Assembly: GCF_000702265.1 (NCBI RefSeq) | Contig: NZ_JNKZ01000010.1 | Span: 1-64,000 of the forward strand | Direction: 5' to 3' | Source: Butyrivibrio sp. NC2002 | Lineage (GTDB): Bacteria; Bacillota; Clostridia; Lachnospirales; Lachnospiraceae | DNA length: 64,000 bases | Part shown: one piece after another, positions 52,778-61,324 of the stretch | Numbering within the stretch: position 1 is the stretch's first letter | Layout of the letters: every line of letters begins with the position of its first letter | Translations under genes and position numbers: made by a program | The notes under the pieces: generated by a model | What the model was told of the DNA's origin: nothing | Database searches by the model: none | What the model saw: the letters and a program-made list of their open reading frames with translations, nothing else

Positions 52778-54517
52778 TCATTTAGTGATCGTAAACTGAT
52801 ATGCGGTGTTGTATGTTGCAACATATAAAGTGTCACCAACAACCTCAAACTGGGCCGGGGCTGAGTTAACCTTGATCTGATCAACCTTGTCACCGGTATA
52901 TTTATCGAGAAGATAGATGTAATCAGGTTCTGCCGTAAATCCATAGCCGCAGATAAGTGTATCATCCACGATCACAAAATTGTCAGCATTTGCTACTAGT
53001 GGCTCGCTCTTCCAGAGAAGCTCATTTGTCTCAAGAGATATAGCAGCAATATATCCGGACCAGGGATTTTCGGAAGCATACCCTGGATATTTGATTGATA
53101 TATACAGTACATTATCCTCAATAACAGCCCAATTTACATATTCTCCCGCTGAAGCATATCTGTTTTCTTCCTGATCGGGGCCGTAGCAGAAAGGCTCAAA
53201 GTCAAATTCATACAGACGAGTGCTCTGATCTGCATCGTATATATCAAGTCCGCTATAATCATAGAAGTAATCCACGGTATTGGTGCCTTCATAATAGTAG
53301 TTTCCATCATTGTAGGGGAAATATTTCCTGGTAAATCCGTTCTTGTCACACCAAACCTCTGTATCCAGCCAGTCTGTTTTATCCTCAACTGTTTTGGTCA
53401 GTGATACATGGCTTTCTGAAGGCGCTTTGGCGCTATCGGATACATATTTTTTCCAGGTTGGATTCTCTACTTTTATACTTGAAATATATTCTTCTGCGTC
53501 ATATCCATAATCAGCATATCCTTCAGGCGCAGCCGCCTCGACTTCGACTATATCACCTTCCTGGGTTAAAACTGATTTGGAAAGGTCTGTTGCCGGATCC
53601 ATTTTGTACTGTTCAAGTAAAAGACCTGGATAATCCTCTGTTGAGAGCAAAATCTCCAGATAACCTGTTGCATAAGAAGCTATCTCATAAGGAGAAAAGA
53701 TGATATTAAGTCCTTTCTCATCCACATACCATGTGTAGTTGTTATCAGCAAGTTTTTGTTTGAACTGGTCCGGGTCATCCCCTTCACTGGGGAAATAGTA
53801 GTTATCAACTTCTTCAAGTACCCCCGGATAGTTTTTGTCCAGCTCATCTCTGATAGCAGTAGTTAAAATGGTATCGTCTTTCAAAATGCTTGAAAGCTTC
53901 AGATCTTCTCCGGTTACAGGATCAATAACGATTGAAGATGAGTAATGGCTTGGATGTGCCCCACCCATATCATCATAAGATCCAAGCATCATACTAAAAA
54001 TCCTGTCATCAAATCTGTTGATATTAGCTTCGATTTCAGAACAAAAGACCGGATCCTCGATATAGTCACAATCGGCTGCCATTGTGGCATATTCTGCAAC
54101 ATTCTGCTGTATGCTATCACTCCATGACCTGTTTATTTCCTCAATTCTTCCTTGCAGTTTTGGATATTTTTCTTTGCATTCATCTGAAAGAATTATCTCC
54201 GGAAATGAACCAGTGGCCTTTTCTTTGCCATCAATCTTACAGGATACTTTGCGTGATATAACAGTGATCGCAGTGCCATTTTCATCACTATTATTTGGTT
54301 CAGTTGATTCAGGTGTCTCTACCTCTTCAGGTGTCTCTGTTGACTCAGTTGGTTCAATTGTCTCTGCCTCTTCACTGTGAGGCGCTTGTTCAGATTGATT
54401 TTCATCAATTGTGTTTGCAATTTCAGTTTCCTCTGCCGGCTCTGTTTTGGCACAAGCAGTAAGCATCATTACAGATGATAAAATTATTGCGGTTTTTCTA
54501 AAAAATTTTTTCTTCAT
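52778..54517 (-). CDS. lipoprotein with DUF4163/DUF3298 and PQQ-like domains
   Basis: About 579 residues from the ATG at 54517. Signal peptide ending LTAC with lipidated Cys, then a Glu/Pro/Thr linker to about residue 85. A DUF4163 + DUF3298 pair (RsiV-like) follows: YPKLQGRIEEINRSWSDSIQ; GGAHPSHYSSSIVIDPVTGE, DLKLSSILKDD. The last 170 residues have beta-propeller-like repeats (AAISLETNELLWKSEP, YLLDKYTGDKVDQIKV). It sits on the outer face of the membrane; ligand unknown. Confidence 0.75.
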   Translation of the reverse strand: MKKKFFRKTAIILSSVMMLTACAKTEPAEETEIANTIDENQSEQAPHSEEAETIEPTESTETPEEVETPESTEPNNSDENGTAITVISRKVSCKIDGKEKATGSFPEIILSDECKEKYPKLQGRIEEINRSWSDSIQQNVAEYATMAADCDYIEDPVFCSEIEANINRFDDRIFSMMLGSYDDMGGAHPSHYSSSIVIDPVTGEDLKLSSILKDDTILTTAIRDELDKNYPGVLEEVDNYYFPSEGDDPDQFKQKLADNNYTWYVDEKGLNIIFSPYEIASYATGYLEILLSTEDYPGLLLEQYKMDPATDLSKSVLTQEGDIVEVEAAAPEGYADYGYDAEEYISSIKVENPTWKKYVSDSAKAPSESHVSLTKTVEDKTDWLDTEVWCDKNGFTRKYFPYNDGNYYYEGTNTVDYFYDYSGLDIYDADQSTRLYEFDFEPFCYGPDQEENRYASAGEYVNWAVIEDNVLYISIKYPGYASENPWSGYIAAISLETNELLWKSEPLVANADNFVIVDDTLICGYGFTAEPDYIYLLDKYTGDKVDQIKVNSAPAQFEVVGDTLYVATYNTAYQFTITK

Positions 54518-54660
54518 AACTTTTTTCACTCCAATGTTTTCCATTGTACCACAGAATAAGTCAATCTGTTACGTCCCCCGGTAACTCTTTTGCTCTTTCT
54601 TATCTTTGCATTTTCTGTTATATATATCTTAATTAGGTAAGTTTATTAAGAGGTGAATGT

Positions 54661-56034
54661 ATGCAGGCAAAAATGACAAAAGGAAAACCGATCGTACTGT
54701 TACTGCAATTCGTAGTACCGATATTGCTCGGTTTTATTTTTCAGCAGTTCTATAACATGGTAGATACTATTATCGTTGGTCGTTTTGTATCACCCGGAGC
54801 CCTCGCTGCAGTTGGCTCAACAGGCACAATCATGTTCATGGTAATGGGTCTTGCCAACGGTATGACAACAGGTTACACCGTTTTGATCAGTCACAAATTC
54901 GGCGCAGGCGATACGGAAGGCACTAGAAAAGCCTTTGTAAACGCTATCCTTTTGGGTATCATAAGCACCCTGTTTATTACTGTTATTGCTCTCGCAGCAA
55001 TGCGTCCGCTTCTTACTATAATGAACACTCCTGCTGATATTTTTGACGATGCCTACTCATACATATTTACTATCTGCGCAGGTAGCATCGCTCTGATCGG
55101 ATATAATCTTCTTGCAGCATCACTAAGAGCCATCGGAAACAGCCGAACACCTCTGTATTTTCTGATATTTTCCGCGCTCCTTAATATATTGCTGGATCTT
55201 GTATTCATAGTAGTATTTCACCTGGGAACCTTCGGCGCTGCACTCGCAACCGATCTCTCGCAGGGTATTTCCGCTGTTTTGTGCATGATCTATATTGTAA
55301 AAAAAGTAAAAATCCTGTGCCCCAAGGCAACCGACTGGCACCTTAACAAGGATTATTCTTTAAAGCAGCTCAATATCGGAATTCCCATGGCTCTGCAGTT
55401 TGGAATAACATCCTCAGGCACTATGGTCATGCAGTCTTCCATAAATATATATGGTTCAACCGCTGTTACCGGCTTTACTTCAGCGGGAAAAGTAGTCAAT
55501 CTCATGACTGCGGGAATGCCTTCAATCGGTCAGACTCTGGCAGCTTACGCAGGTCAGAACTATGGCTACGGCAATCTGGACAGAGTCCATCAGGGAACAA
55601 AGGATGCACTTAAGTTATCATGCATTTATTCGGTCATCACAGGATTTTTAAGTGTTCTCCTGATGCCTGTTATAATCGGATTTTTCTTTGATTCGGGAGT
55701 GGATATGGCATCATATCTTCCTTATGCAAGAGCCTACATCATGGAATGTGTACCCTTCTATATTCCGTTGTCTATGATTTTCATCTATAGAAATACCATG
55801 CAGGCATGCGGATATGGAAAAACCGCGTTGATGCTGGGAATTGTAGAGCTTGTATCAAGACTTGCCACCGCATTTTTGTCTATAAAAATGCATAGCTATA
55901 AAATGGCAGTTGCAGGTGATGCAACCGCTTGGTTTATCACCGGAATAATATCCTTCATCCTGTACCTTGGTGTGATGAAACAGTTAAGAAAAAGAATGGC
56001 CCTGCGAAAAGATAAAAGTGCAACTATAGCTTAG
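54661..56034 (+). CDS. MATE-family multidrug exporter
   Basis: 457 residues with twelve membrane helices in two MATE halves: LLLQFVVPILLGFIFQQFYN, MVDTIIVGRFVSPGALAAVG; and in the second half NIGIPMALQFGITSSGTMVM. It exports cationic drugs or metabolites in exchange for Na+ or H+. AAGAGGTGAATGT precedes the ATG. Stands alone; convergent with the RpiR-type regulator. Confidence 0.9.
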   Translation: MQAKMTKGKPIVLLLQFVVPILLGFIFQQFYNMVDTIIVGRFVSPGALAAVGSTGTIMFMVMGLANGMTTGYTVLISHKFGAGDTEGTRKAFVNAILLGIISTLFITVIALAAMRPLLTIMNTPADIFDDAYSYIFTICAGSIALIGYNLLAASLRAIGNSRTPLYFLIFSALLNILLDLVFIVVFHLGTFGAALATDLSQGISAVLCMIYIVKKVKILCPKATDWHLNKDYSLKQLNIGIPMALQFGITSSGTMVMQSSINIYGSTAVTGFTSAGKVVNLMTAGMPSIGQTLAAYAGQNYGYGNLDRVHQGTKDALKLSCIYSVITGFLSVLLMPVIIGFFFDSGVDMASYLPYARAYIMECVPFYIPLSMIFIYRNTMQACGYGKTALMLGIVELVSRLATAFLSIKMHSYKMAVAGDATAWFITGIISFILYLGVMKQLRKRMALRKDKSATIA

Positions 56035-56076
56035 ATATCACGCTTTTCTCCATATCGCCGGCCAGTTAGATAAAAC

Positions 56077-56970
56077 TCAGATCTCATCCTCTCTTTCATC
56101 GGAAATAGCTGAAAGAGTAGCGCGGATCTTCTGTGTTTTAAGCCATACATCATTAGCAAAATAATAAGAATACAGAATGTCTATCATGATCAAAATAGGA
56201 AACTGCGGTGATATTCTCATCCCTGTATCCATATTTTTCATGGAAGATAACGGAACAAGTACGTCATAGCAACCTGAAAGTGACTTTTGTTTTCCGGCTG
56301 AAAACAAAGCAGTCTTTGCTCCCTGCTTTTTTGCAAGTAAGAGGCTCTCTATAATAACTTTAGATCTTCCGGATAATGAAAAACCGATCATCAAAGTATC
56401 GGGTGACGAGAGCGACGCTGTCATCTGTATTATCTGGCTGTCTGTTATTGCTTCAACATCAAGTCCCACCCGCATGAATCGCATCTGGAACTCTCTTGCT
56501 GCAAACCCGGAGCTACCAAGTCCCAACACCTTGACTCTTCCTGAACTGTTAAGCATGGAAGCGACACGCATAAGCGCTCCGGTGTCTATATTTTCAAAGC
56601 TTTCCCCAAGGAGGCTGTAGTAGCTTGCCTCAACCTTTTTGGCGATGGTTGGAATATTCTGCTCCTCATCACTGACGTACAATGCCTGTTCCATCTGAAG
56701 GCTGGTCTCATAGGAATAGATGAATTCTCGATAGCCCTTATAGCCGCATTTTTGTGCAAACCTCGACAAGGTTGCCTCGGAAACATAGAGTTCCTTGGAT
56801 ATTTTTTTAGATGAAAAGTCTGTTACAACCCGGGTGTTTAAAAAATATTCAGCCACGGTTTTCTCCGCCGCTGTCAGCTCCGGTAAGACTTTTTGTATCA
56901 ATTTTTTTGTTGAATTTTCCATATATTCGTATTTTGACTTATCCATAGGGTTATCATAACATAGAGACAT
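56077..56970 (-). CDS. RpiR/MurR-family regulator with SIS domain
   Basis: 297 residues. N-terminal HTH_6 (LTAAEKTVAEYFLNTR; KKISKELYVSEATLSRFAQK) and C-terminal SIS sugar-phosphate-binding domain (VLGLGSSGFAAREFQMRFMR; LMIGFSLSGRSKVIIESLLL). Start uncertain: ATGs at 56970, 56946 and 56922 all lack a clear ribosome site. Given its place before nanE, nagB and nagA, it probably senses an amino-sugar phosphate and controls them; this is an inference from position. Confidence 0.85.
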   Translation of the reverse strand: MSLCYDNPMDKSKYEYMENSTKKLIQKVLPELTAAEKTVAEYFLNTRVVTDFSSKKISKELYVSEATLSRFAQKCGYKGYREFIYSYETSLQMEQALYVSDEEQNIPTIAKKVEASYYSLLGESFENIDTGALMRVASMLNSSGRVKVLGLGSSGFAAREFQMRFMRVGLDVEAITDSQIIQMTASLSSPDTLMIGFSLSGRSKVIIESLLLAKKQGAKTALFSAGKQKSLSGCYDVLVPLSSMKNMDTGMRISPQFPILIMIDILYSYYFANDVWLKTQKIRATLSAISDEREDEI

Positions 56971-57084
56971 GAGAATTAAAAATGAAGAGAAAACTAACTT
57001 AATATCGCTTCTTAAAGAAATTCAGATGCCTGATGAGGTAATATAAACTTATAGATGATAAAGCTTTTGATTATCATTTGATCA

Positions 57085-57795
57085 TCATTCAAGAATCCTG
57101 GCAAATTTGCGGGTTATAAGTTGCGGCCTTGTTATAGCGCCGCCGACAACTACTGCCAAAGAGCCGTAATCCATAACTTTTTTTGCTTTAACCGGCTCGT
57201 CGATATTGCCCTCAGCTATTACAGGATGACTGACGCTCTTTATTATTTCACGCAAAATTAAAAACGATCCTGCTTCAATGTGATCATCCCTCGTATAACT
57301 TGTATATCCCACAAGGGTCGTTCCTATGAGGTCAAATCCCAGTTCATCGGCATGGACCGCCTCTTCAAGATTTGAGCAATCAGCCATAAAAAGCTGATTG
57401 GGATATTTTTCCCTGACAGATGAAAAGAAATCATCAAGGGTTACGTTCCCAGGTCTTATCCTCTTTGTCGCATCTAAGGCAATTATGTCGGGCCTCTCAT
57501 CTCCCATTCCCATAAGCGCATCTACTTCGGCCATAGTGGGTGTTATGTACACTTCCGAATCCTCATAATCCTTTTTTATAATTCCAATGATCGGAAGATC
57601 AACGTTATTTCGTATTTCTGCAATGTCCTCTACAGTGTTTGCTCTGATTCCGCCGGCTCCGCCTTCATAGGCAGCTTTGGCCATACGTCCCATGATAAAC
57701 GATGAATGGAGCGGTTCATCGGGAAGTGCCTGACATGAAACTATAAGGCGACCTTTTATCTTATTTAATATTGCTAAATTCTTTGAATTATCCAT
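57085..57795 (-). CDS. nanE: N-acetylmannosamine-6-phosphate 2-epimerase
   Basis: 236 residues, full length. Family motifs: [91 protein letters not shown] and [11 protein letters not shown]. It converts ManNAc-6-P to GlcNAc-6-P, feeding NagA and NagB. AAAGGATAAT precedes the ATG. It is divergent from nagB-nagA, so the amino-sugar route is complete here except for sialic acid lyase, kinase and transport. Confidence 0.92.
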   Translation of the reverse strand: MDNSKNLAILNKIKGRLIVSCQALPDEPLHSSFIMGRMAKAAYEGGAGGIRANTVEDIAEIRNNVDLPIIGIIKKDYEDSEVYITPTMAEVDALMGMGDERPDIIALDATKRIRPGNVTLDDFFSSVREKYPNQLFMADCSNLEEAVHADELGFDLIGTTLVGYTSYTRDDHIEAGSFLILREIIKSVSHPVIAEGNIDEPVKAKKVMDYGSLAVVVGGAITRPQLITRKFARILE

Positions 57796-57918
57796 ATTAT
57801 CCTTTCAAAGAGCAGCAGATACAGCTCTTACTAAATCATTGTGAACTACTCGGTAATTGAATTGCCGAGGATTCTCGCTTAGTATTCCTAAATACCATTT
57901 ATTATTCTAGTATTTCTC

Positions 57919-58143
57919 TCAATTTACATTACAGGCAAATTTACAGGATTTGCAAGGAAAAAACCCGTTTTCCGAAAGTTCTTTCCTGGAAAAGCTGATA
58001 ATATCAGCTATATTCACAATTTTTGCATCATGTTTTTGTGCATTATGGACAATGGCTGTGAATGGTGTTTCAGATTTCGCGTGACATATTGTGTTTATGT
58101 GATAGGCAATCATACAATCAATATAACGATATCCTAATGTCAA
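57919..58143 (-). CDS. doubtful 74-residue frame upstream of nagB
   Basis: From a TTG without a ribosome site: YIDCMIAYHINTICHAKSET, then FTAIVHNAQKHDAKIVNIAD and IISFSRKELS, ending in a Cys-rich FFPCKSCKFACNVN. The composition looks like real protein, so it may be the end of a lost gene. It lies in the nanE-nagB divergent region, where promoters are also expected. Confidence 0.3.
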   Translation of the reverse strand: MTLGYRYIDCMIAYHINTICHAKSETPFTAIVHNAQKHDAKIVNIADIISFSRKELSENGFFPCKSCKFACNVN

Positions 58144-58191
58144 ATATTGCGGGATTACGACCGCTTCAACAAATATGGGAGGTTTCTTTTT

Positions 58192-58917
58192 ATGAAAATT
58201 ATCAAAGTAAAAAATTACGATGAAATGAGCAGAAAGGCAGCAAATATCATCTCCGCACAGGTTTTGATAAAGCCCGATTCTGTTCTTGGACTTGCAACAG
58301 GCGGAAGTCCGCTTGGAACATATAAACAGCTTATTGAGTGGTATAACAAAGGTGATATCGATTTTTCAGAGATCACCTCTATAAATCTTGACGAATACGT
58401 GGGGCTTCCTGACACACATGAGCAGAGTTATCACTATTTCATGCATGAAAACTTTTTCGATCATGTAAATGTCAAACCGGAAAACATCCATGTTCCTAAT
58501 GGAGTTGCTGCCAACATGACCCAGGCTTGCCGCGAGTATGAAGAACTCATAAAAAAAGCCGGCGGAATCGATCTTCAGTTACTTGGAATCGGCACAGACG
58601 GACATATCGGTTTTAATGAGCCCGATGACTTTTTCGAGCCCTTAACTCACGTAGTCAGCCTCACTGAAAGTACGATCAAAGCAAACACAAGATTTTTTGA
58701 CAGCGAGGATGACGTTCCAAGGAAAGCGATCACAGTTGGAATAAAGACAATCATGCAGGCAAAAAAGGTTCTGCTTATCGTAAATGGAAAAAACAAAGCT
58801 GACGCAGTAAAAGAAGCTGTCTGCGGCAAGGTAACACCCGCTGTTCCCGCTTCTATTTTGCAGCTTCATCCTGATTGCACCATAATAGGTGACGAGGAAG
58901 CTTTTTCTAAGCTTTGA
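58192..58917 (+). CDS. nagB: glucosamine-6-phosphate deaminase
   Basis: 241 residues from the ATG at 58192, with GGGAGG 9 bases upstream. Motifs: LGLATGGSPLGTYKQLIEWY, SINLDEYVGLPDTHEQSYHY, FMHENFFDHVN, GIGTDGHIGFNEPDDFFEP (catalytic Asp/His/Glu) and ITVGIKTIMQAKKVLLIVNG. It converts GlcN-6-P to fructose-6-P and ammonia. nagA follows 33 bp downstream. Confidence 0.95.
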   Translation: MKIIKVKNYDEMSRKAANIISAQVLIKPDSVLGLATGGSPLGTYKQLIEWYNKGDIDFSEITSINLDEYVGLPDTHEQSYHYFMHENFFDHVNVKPENIHVPNGVAANMTQACREYEELIKKAGGIDLQLLGIGTDGHIGFNEPDDFFEPLTHVVSLTESTIKANTRFFDSEDDVPRKAITVGIKTIMQAKKVLLIVNGKNKADAVKEAVCGKVTPAVPASILQLHPDCTIIGDEEAFSKL

Positions 58918-58950
58918 TATAATGATTTCTAATTTCATTGGAGGATTATT

Positions 58951-60120
58951 ATGAAAATAACCGGCGCAAAGGTCTTTGCAGCAGATCATATTTTTAAAAA
59001 CGAAGATATTTATATAAAAGGCGACCGCATCGCAGAAGCTTCATCCGATGATGAAACATTTGATGCATCTGGATTAACCGCTATCCCGGGACTTGTCGAT
59101 ATTCATTTTCATGGCGCAGTTGGTCATGACTTTTGTAATACAGACTTGGATGGTCTTAGGAAAATCGCAGAATACGAGGCTCAAAACGGAATACTGGCAA
59201 TATGCCCCGCCACTATGACCTATAGTGAAGAAATTCTTTCAGAAATCTGTGAAAGAGCGCATGAATATGCATCTAAAGAAAATGAGTCATCAAAAGGCCC
59301 GGAAAATAACACAGGCAGTGTATCTCCTGCAGCTGATTTTGTCGGCATAAACATGGAAGGTCCCTTCATAAGTAAGGATAAGATAGGTGCGCAAAACCCC
59401 AAATATCTGGCAGCTCCCAATGTCGATATGTTCCGCAGACTTCAGAAAACAAGCGGAAATCTTATAAAGCTTGTAGACATCGCTCCGGAACTGGATGAAA
59501 GCCTTGACTTTATAAGGGAAGTATCAGGTGAAGTAACGATTTCACTTGCGCACACATCAAGCGACTATGACACTGCAACAAAAGCTTTTAATGCAGGCGC
59601 ACGCCATATGACGCATTTATTTAATGCTATGCCCGGAATAACACACAGAAGTCCCGGACCAATAATTGCTGCCCTTGAAAACAATGCTGAAGTTGAGCTC
59701 ATAGCTGACGGAATCCACATTCATCCTGCAATGGTCAGATTTGTGTTTAACACTTTTAGCGAAGATAAAGTAATACTTATCGCAGACAGCATGGAAGCAA
59801 CAGGTCTTCCCGATGGAGAATATCAGCTCGGTGGTCAGGAGGTAACAGTAAAAGGAAACCTTGCCGTTCTTACCGAAAATTCGGGAACTATCGCAGGCTC
59901 TGTGACAAATCTATATGATTGCATGAAAAAAGCAGTAAAAGAAATGGGTGTACCGCTTGAGAAAGCTATTCGCGCATCATCGGAAAATCCTGCAGTATCT
60001 ATCGGCATCTCCAAGGATTATGGCTCAATCTCTGCCGGCAAGTACGCAAATATCCTATTAGTTGATGATGATCTAAACATTAAACATATCATTCAGCACG
60101 GAAAGCTGCGTAGCCTTTAA
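58951..60120 (+). CDS. nagA: N-acetylglucosamine-6-phosphate deacetylase
   Basis: 389 residues, full length. Motifs: GLVDIHFHGAVGHDFCNTDL (metal ligands), GINMEGPFISKDKIGAQNPK, ISLAHTSSDYDTATKAFNAG, ARHMTHLFNAMPG, LIADGIHIHPAMV and LIADSMEATGLPDG (catalytic Asp). It deacetylates GlcNAc-6-P made by NanE for use by NagB. GGAGGATTATT precedes the ATG. End of the nagB-nagA operon; a terminator follows. Confidence 0.95.
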   Translation: MKITGAKVFAADHIFKNEDIYIKGDRIAEASSDDETFDASGLTAIPGLVDIHFHGAVGHDFCNTDLDGLRKIAEYEAQNGILAICPATMTYSEEILSEICERAHEYASKENESSKGPENNTGSVSPAADFVGINMEGPFISKDKIGAQNPKYLAAPNVDMFRRLQKTSGNLIKLVDIAPELDESLDFIREVSGEVTISLAHTSSDYDTATKAFNAGARHMTHLFNAMPGITHRSPGPIIAALENNAEVELIADGIHIHPAMVRFVFNTFSEDKVILIADSMEATGLPDGEYQLGGQEVTVKGNLAVLTENSGTIAGSVTNLYDCMKKAVKEMGVPLEKAIRASSENPAVSIGISKDYGSISAGKYANILLVDDDLNIKHIIQHGKLRSL

Positions 60121-60126
60121 CTACTA

Positions 60127-60160
60127 TGGGGTTGTGAATTTTTTTCACAGCCCCACTTTA
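60127..60160 (+). terminator. rho-independent terminator after nagA
   Basis: GGGGTTGTGAA at 60128 pairs perfectly with TTCACAGCCCC at 60144, with a T-rich loop and ACTTTATATT after it. Confidence 0.75.
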
Positions 60161-60175
60161 TATTAATTATAAAAA

Positions 60176-60240
60176 CTTCCCACATCTCGAGGGGTCATGG
60201 CGCCTTGGAGCGGGTGCATGACCCCTCGAGATGTGGGAAG
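60176..60240. repeat. perfect 24-bp inverted repeat, likely terminator for the minus-strand gene
   Basis: The arm at 60176-60199 (CTTCCCACATCTCGAGGGGT and on) is an exact inverse complement of 60217-60240, with a 17-base loop. On the minus strand TTTTTATAATT follows, so it can end the phosphatase transcript. The stem is far longer than a normal terminator, and its G+C content is high for this genome, so it may also be a small mobile palindrome. Confidence 0.8.
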
Positions 60241-60246
60241 TATTAG

Positions 60247-60783
60247 TTAATTAAAGTCGTACCTTTTTATTTCGCAATTCTTTATGCCGCATGATGAGAA
60301 TTCTTCGTTGTCCATTTCCCTGAAATATGATTCGACCATTCGGACAATTCCGTTATGCGCAACGAGTATTACTTCTCTATCTCCTGCCTTGATGTCATCA
60401 AGCAGGTTATATATTCTTTGCGCAAGGTGGAGCATGGACTCTCCTGTTCCGAATCTGCTTGCCATATCTTTCTTAGCTTCATGGAATTCTTTTCCATCCC
60501 GAGGCGTTGATTCATACCTTCCAAAGTTTTGTTCCATAATCCTCGGCTCTACTTCCATCGGAATCCCGGTAACTTCGGAAATATGTCTTGCCGTCTCTTT
60601 TGCCCTGATAAGAGGCGAAGTAAGGATTATATCTGCTTTAATTCCCATTTCAAGAATCTTTTTGCCGGTTTCGATTGCCTGCTCATGGCCTTTTTCAGTA
60701 AGTTCTATATCCGTTGCGCCGCATATCTTGTTTTCAACATTCCAGACTGTTTCGCCATGCCTTACATAGTAAAAATGATTCAT
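60247..60783 (-). CDS. histidine phosphatase family protein
   Basis: 178 residues. FYYVRHGETVWNVENKICGA (phosphohistidine loop), ILTSPLIRAKETARHISEVT, the acid IMEQNFGRYE and VILVAHNGIVRMVESYF (second His). This is the phosphoglycerate-mutase-like histidine phosphatase family; the substrate (sugar phosphate, nucleotide or other) is not evident. It converges on nagA with the long palindrome between. Confidence 0.9.
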   Translation of the reverse strand: MNHFYYVRHGETVWNVENKICGATDIELTEKGHEQAIETGKKILEMGIKADIILTSPLIRAKETARHISEVTGIPMEVEPRIMEQNFGRYESTPRDGKEFHEAKKDMASRFGTGESMLHLAQRIYNLLDDIKAGDREVILVAHNGIVRMVESYFREMDNEEFSSCGIKNCEIKRYDFN

Positions 60784-60849
60784 ATTTTTAAACTTTCTCC
60801 CTTAAAGTCGTAATGCCCGAAATCAGCATTAACCTGCTTCAAATATGCC

Positions 60850-61305
60850 TTATTGCGGAGGATTTTCCTTGATATATTCATCAAGTATCTCTGCAGCATC
60901 TCCTATTATTTCCGGGCAAGGCCTTTTCTTGTAGTATTCAGCAGTACGCGCTTCAGGGACAGGAACATCATGACGGACACTGAGTCCAAGCATTTCGCGA
61001 CATATAATTGTTCCGTGCTTTTCTTCAAAACGCCTGGCAAGCTCCTGAATTCTTACGTAGTGATCCGCTTTTACCTGACCTGTTTCCGGCCCGTCATATC
61101 CATACAGAATTCCGGCAACCATGAACATTCCACTCACAGACCCGCATACCTCGCGAAGTCTGCCCATTCCTCCTCCGAAAGATGATGCCATCCTGGATAA
61201 AACAGCTTCGTCTATCGGGATCAGATCCTTAAATGCAAGGACAACCGACTGCGAGCAGTTATAACCATTCATAAAATTTGCCATTGCCGCTTCTCTTCTA
61301 GTCAA
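60850..61305 (-). CDS. C_GCAxxG_C_C family redox-type protein
   Basis: 151 residues. The pattern of conserved cysteines is visible: YNCSQSVVLAF, then SFGGGMGRLREVCGSVSGMF (the GCAXXG position reads VCGSVSG), GTIICREMLGL and RPCPEIIGDAAEIL. Proteins of this family are proposed to be redox active or to bind a metal cluster. It lies 20 bp downstream of the GH9 gene and may be cotranscribed with it by chance. Confidence 0.85.
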   Translation of the reverse strand: MTRREAAMANFMNGYNCSQSVVLAFKDLIPIDEAVLSRMASSFGGGMGRLREVCGSVSGMFMVAGILYGYDGPETGQVKADHYVRIQELARRFEEKHGTIICREMLGLSVRHDVPVPEARTAEYYKKRPCPEIIGDAAEILDEYIKENPPQ

Positions 61306-61324
61306 AGTTCCTGTCTCCTTTTAG

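Noticed and set aside
60176..60240. tRNA or riboswitch
   Set aside because: A single perfect stem with one loop, followed by a T run on the minus strand. No cloverleaf or known aptamer layout.
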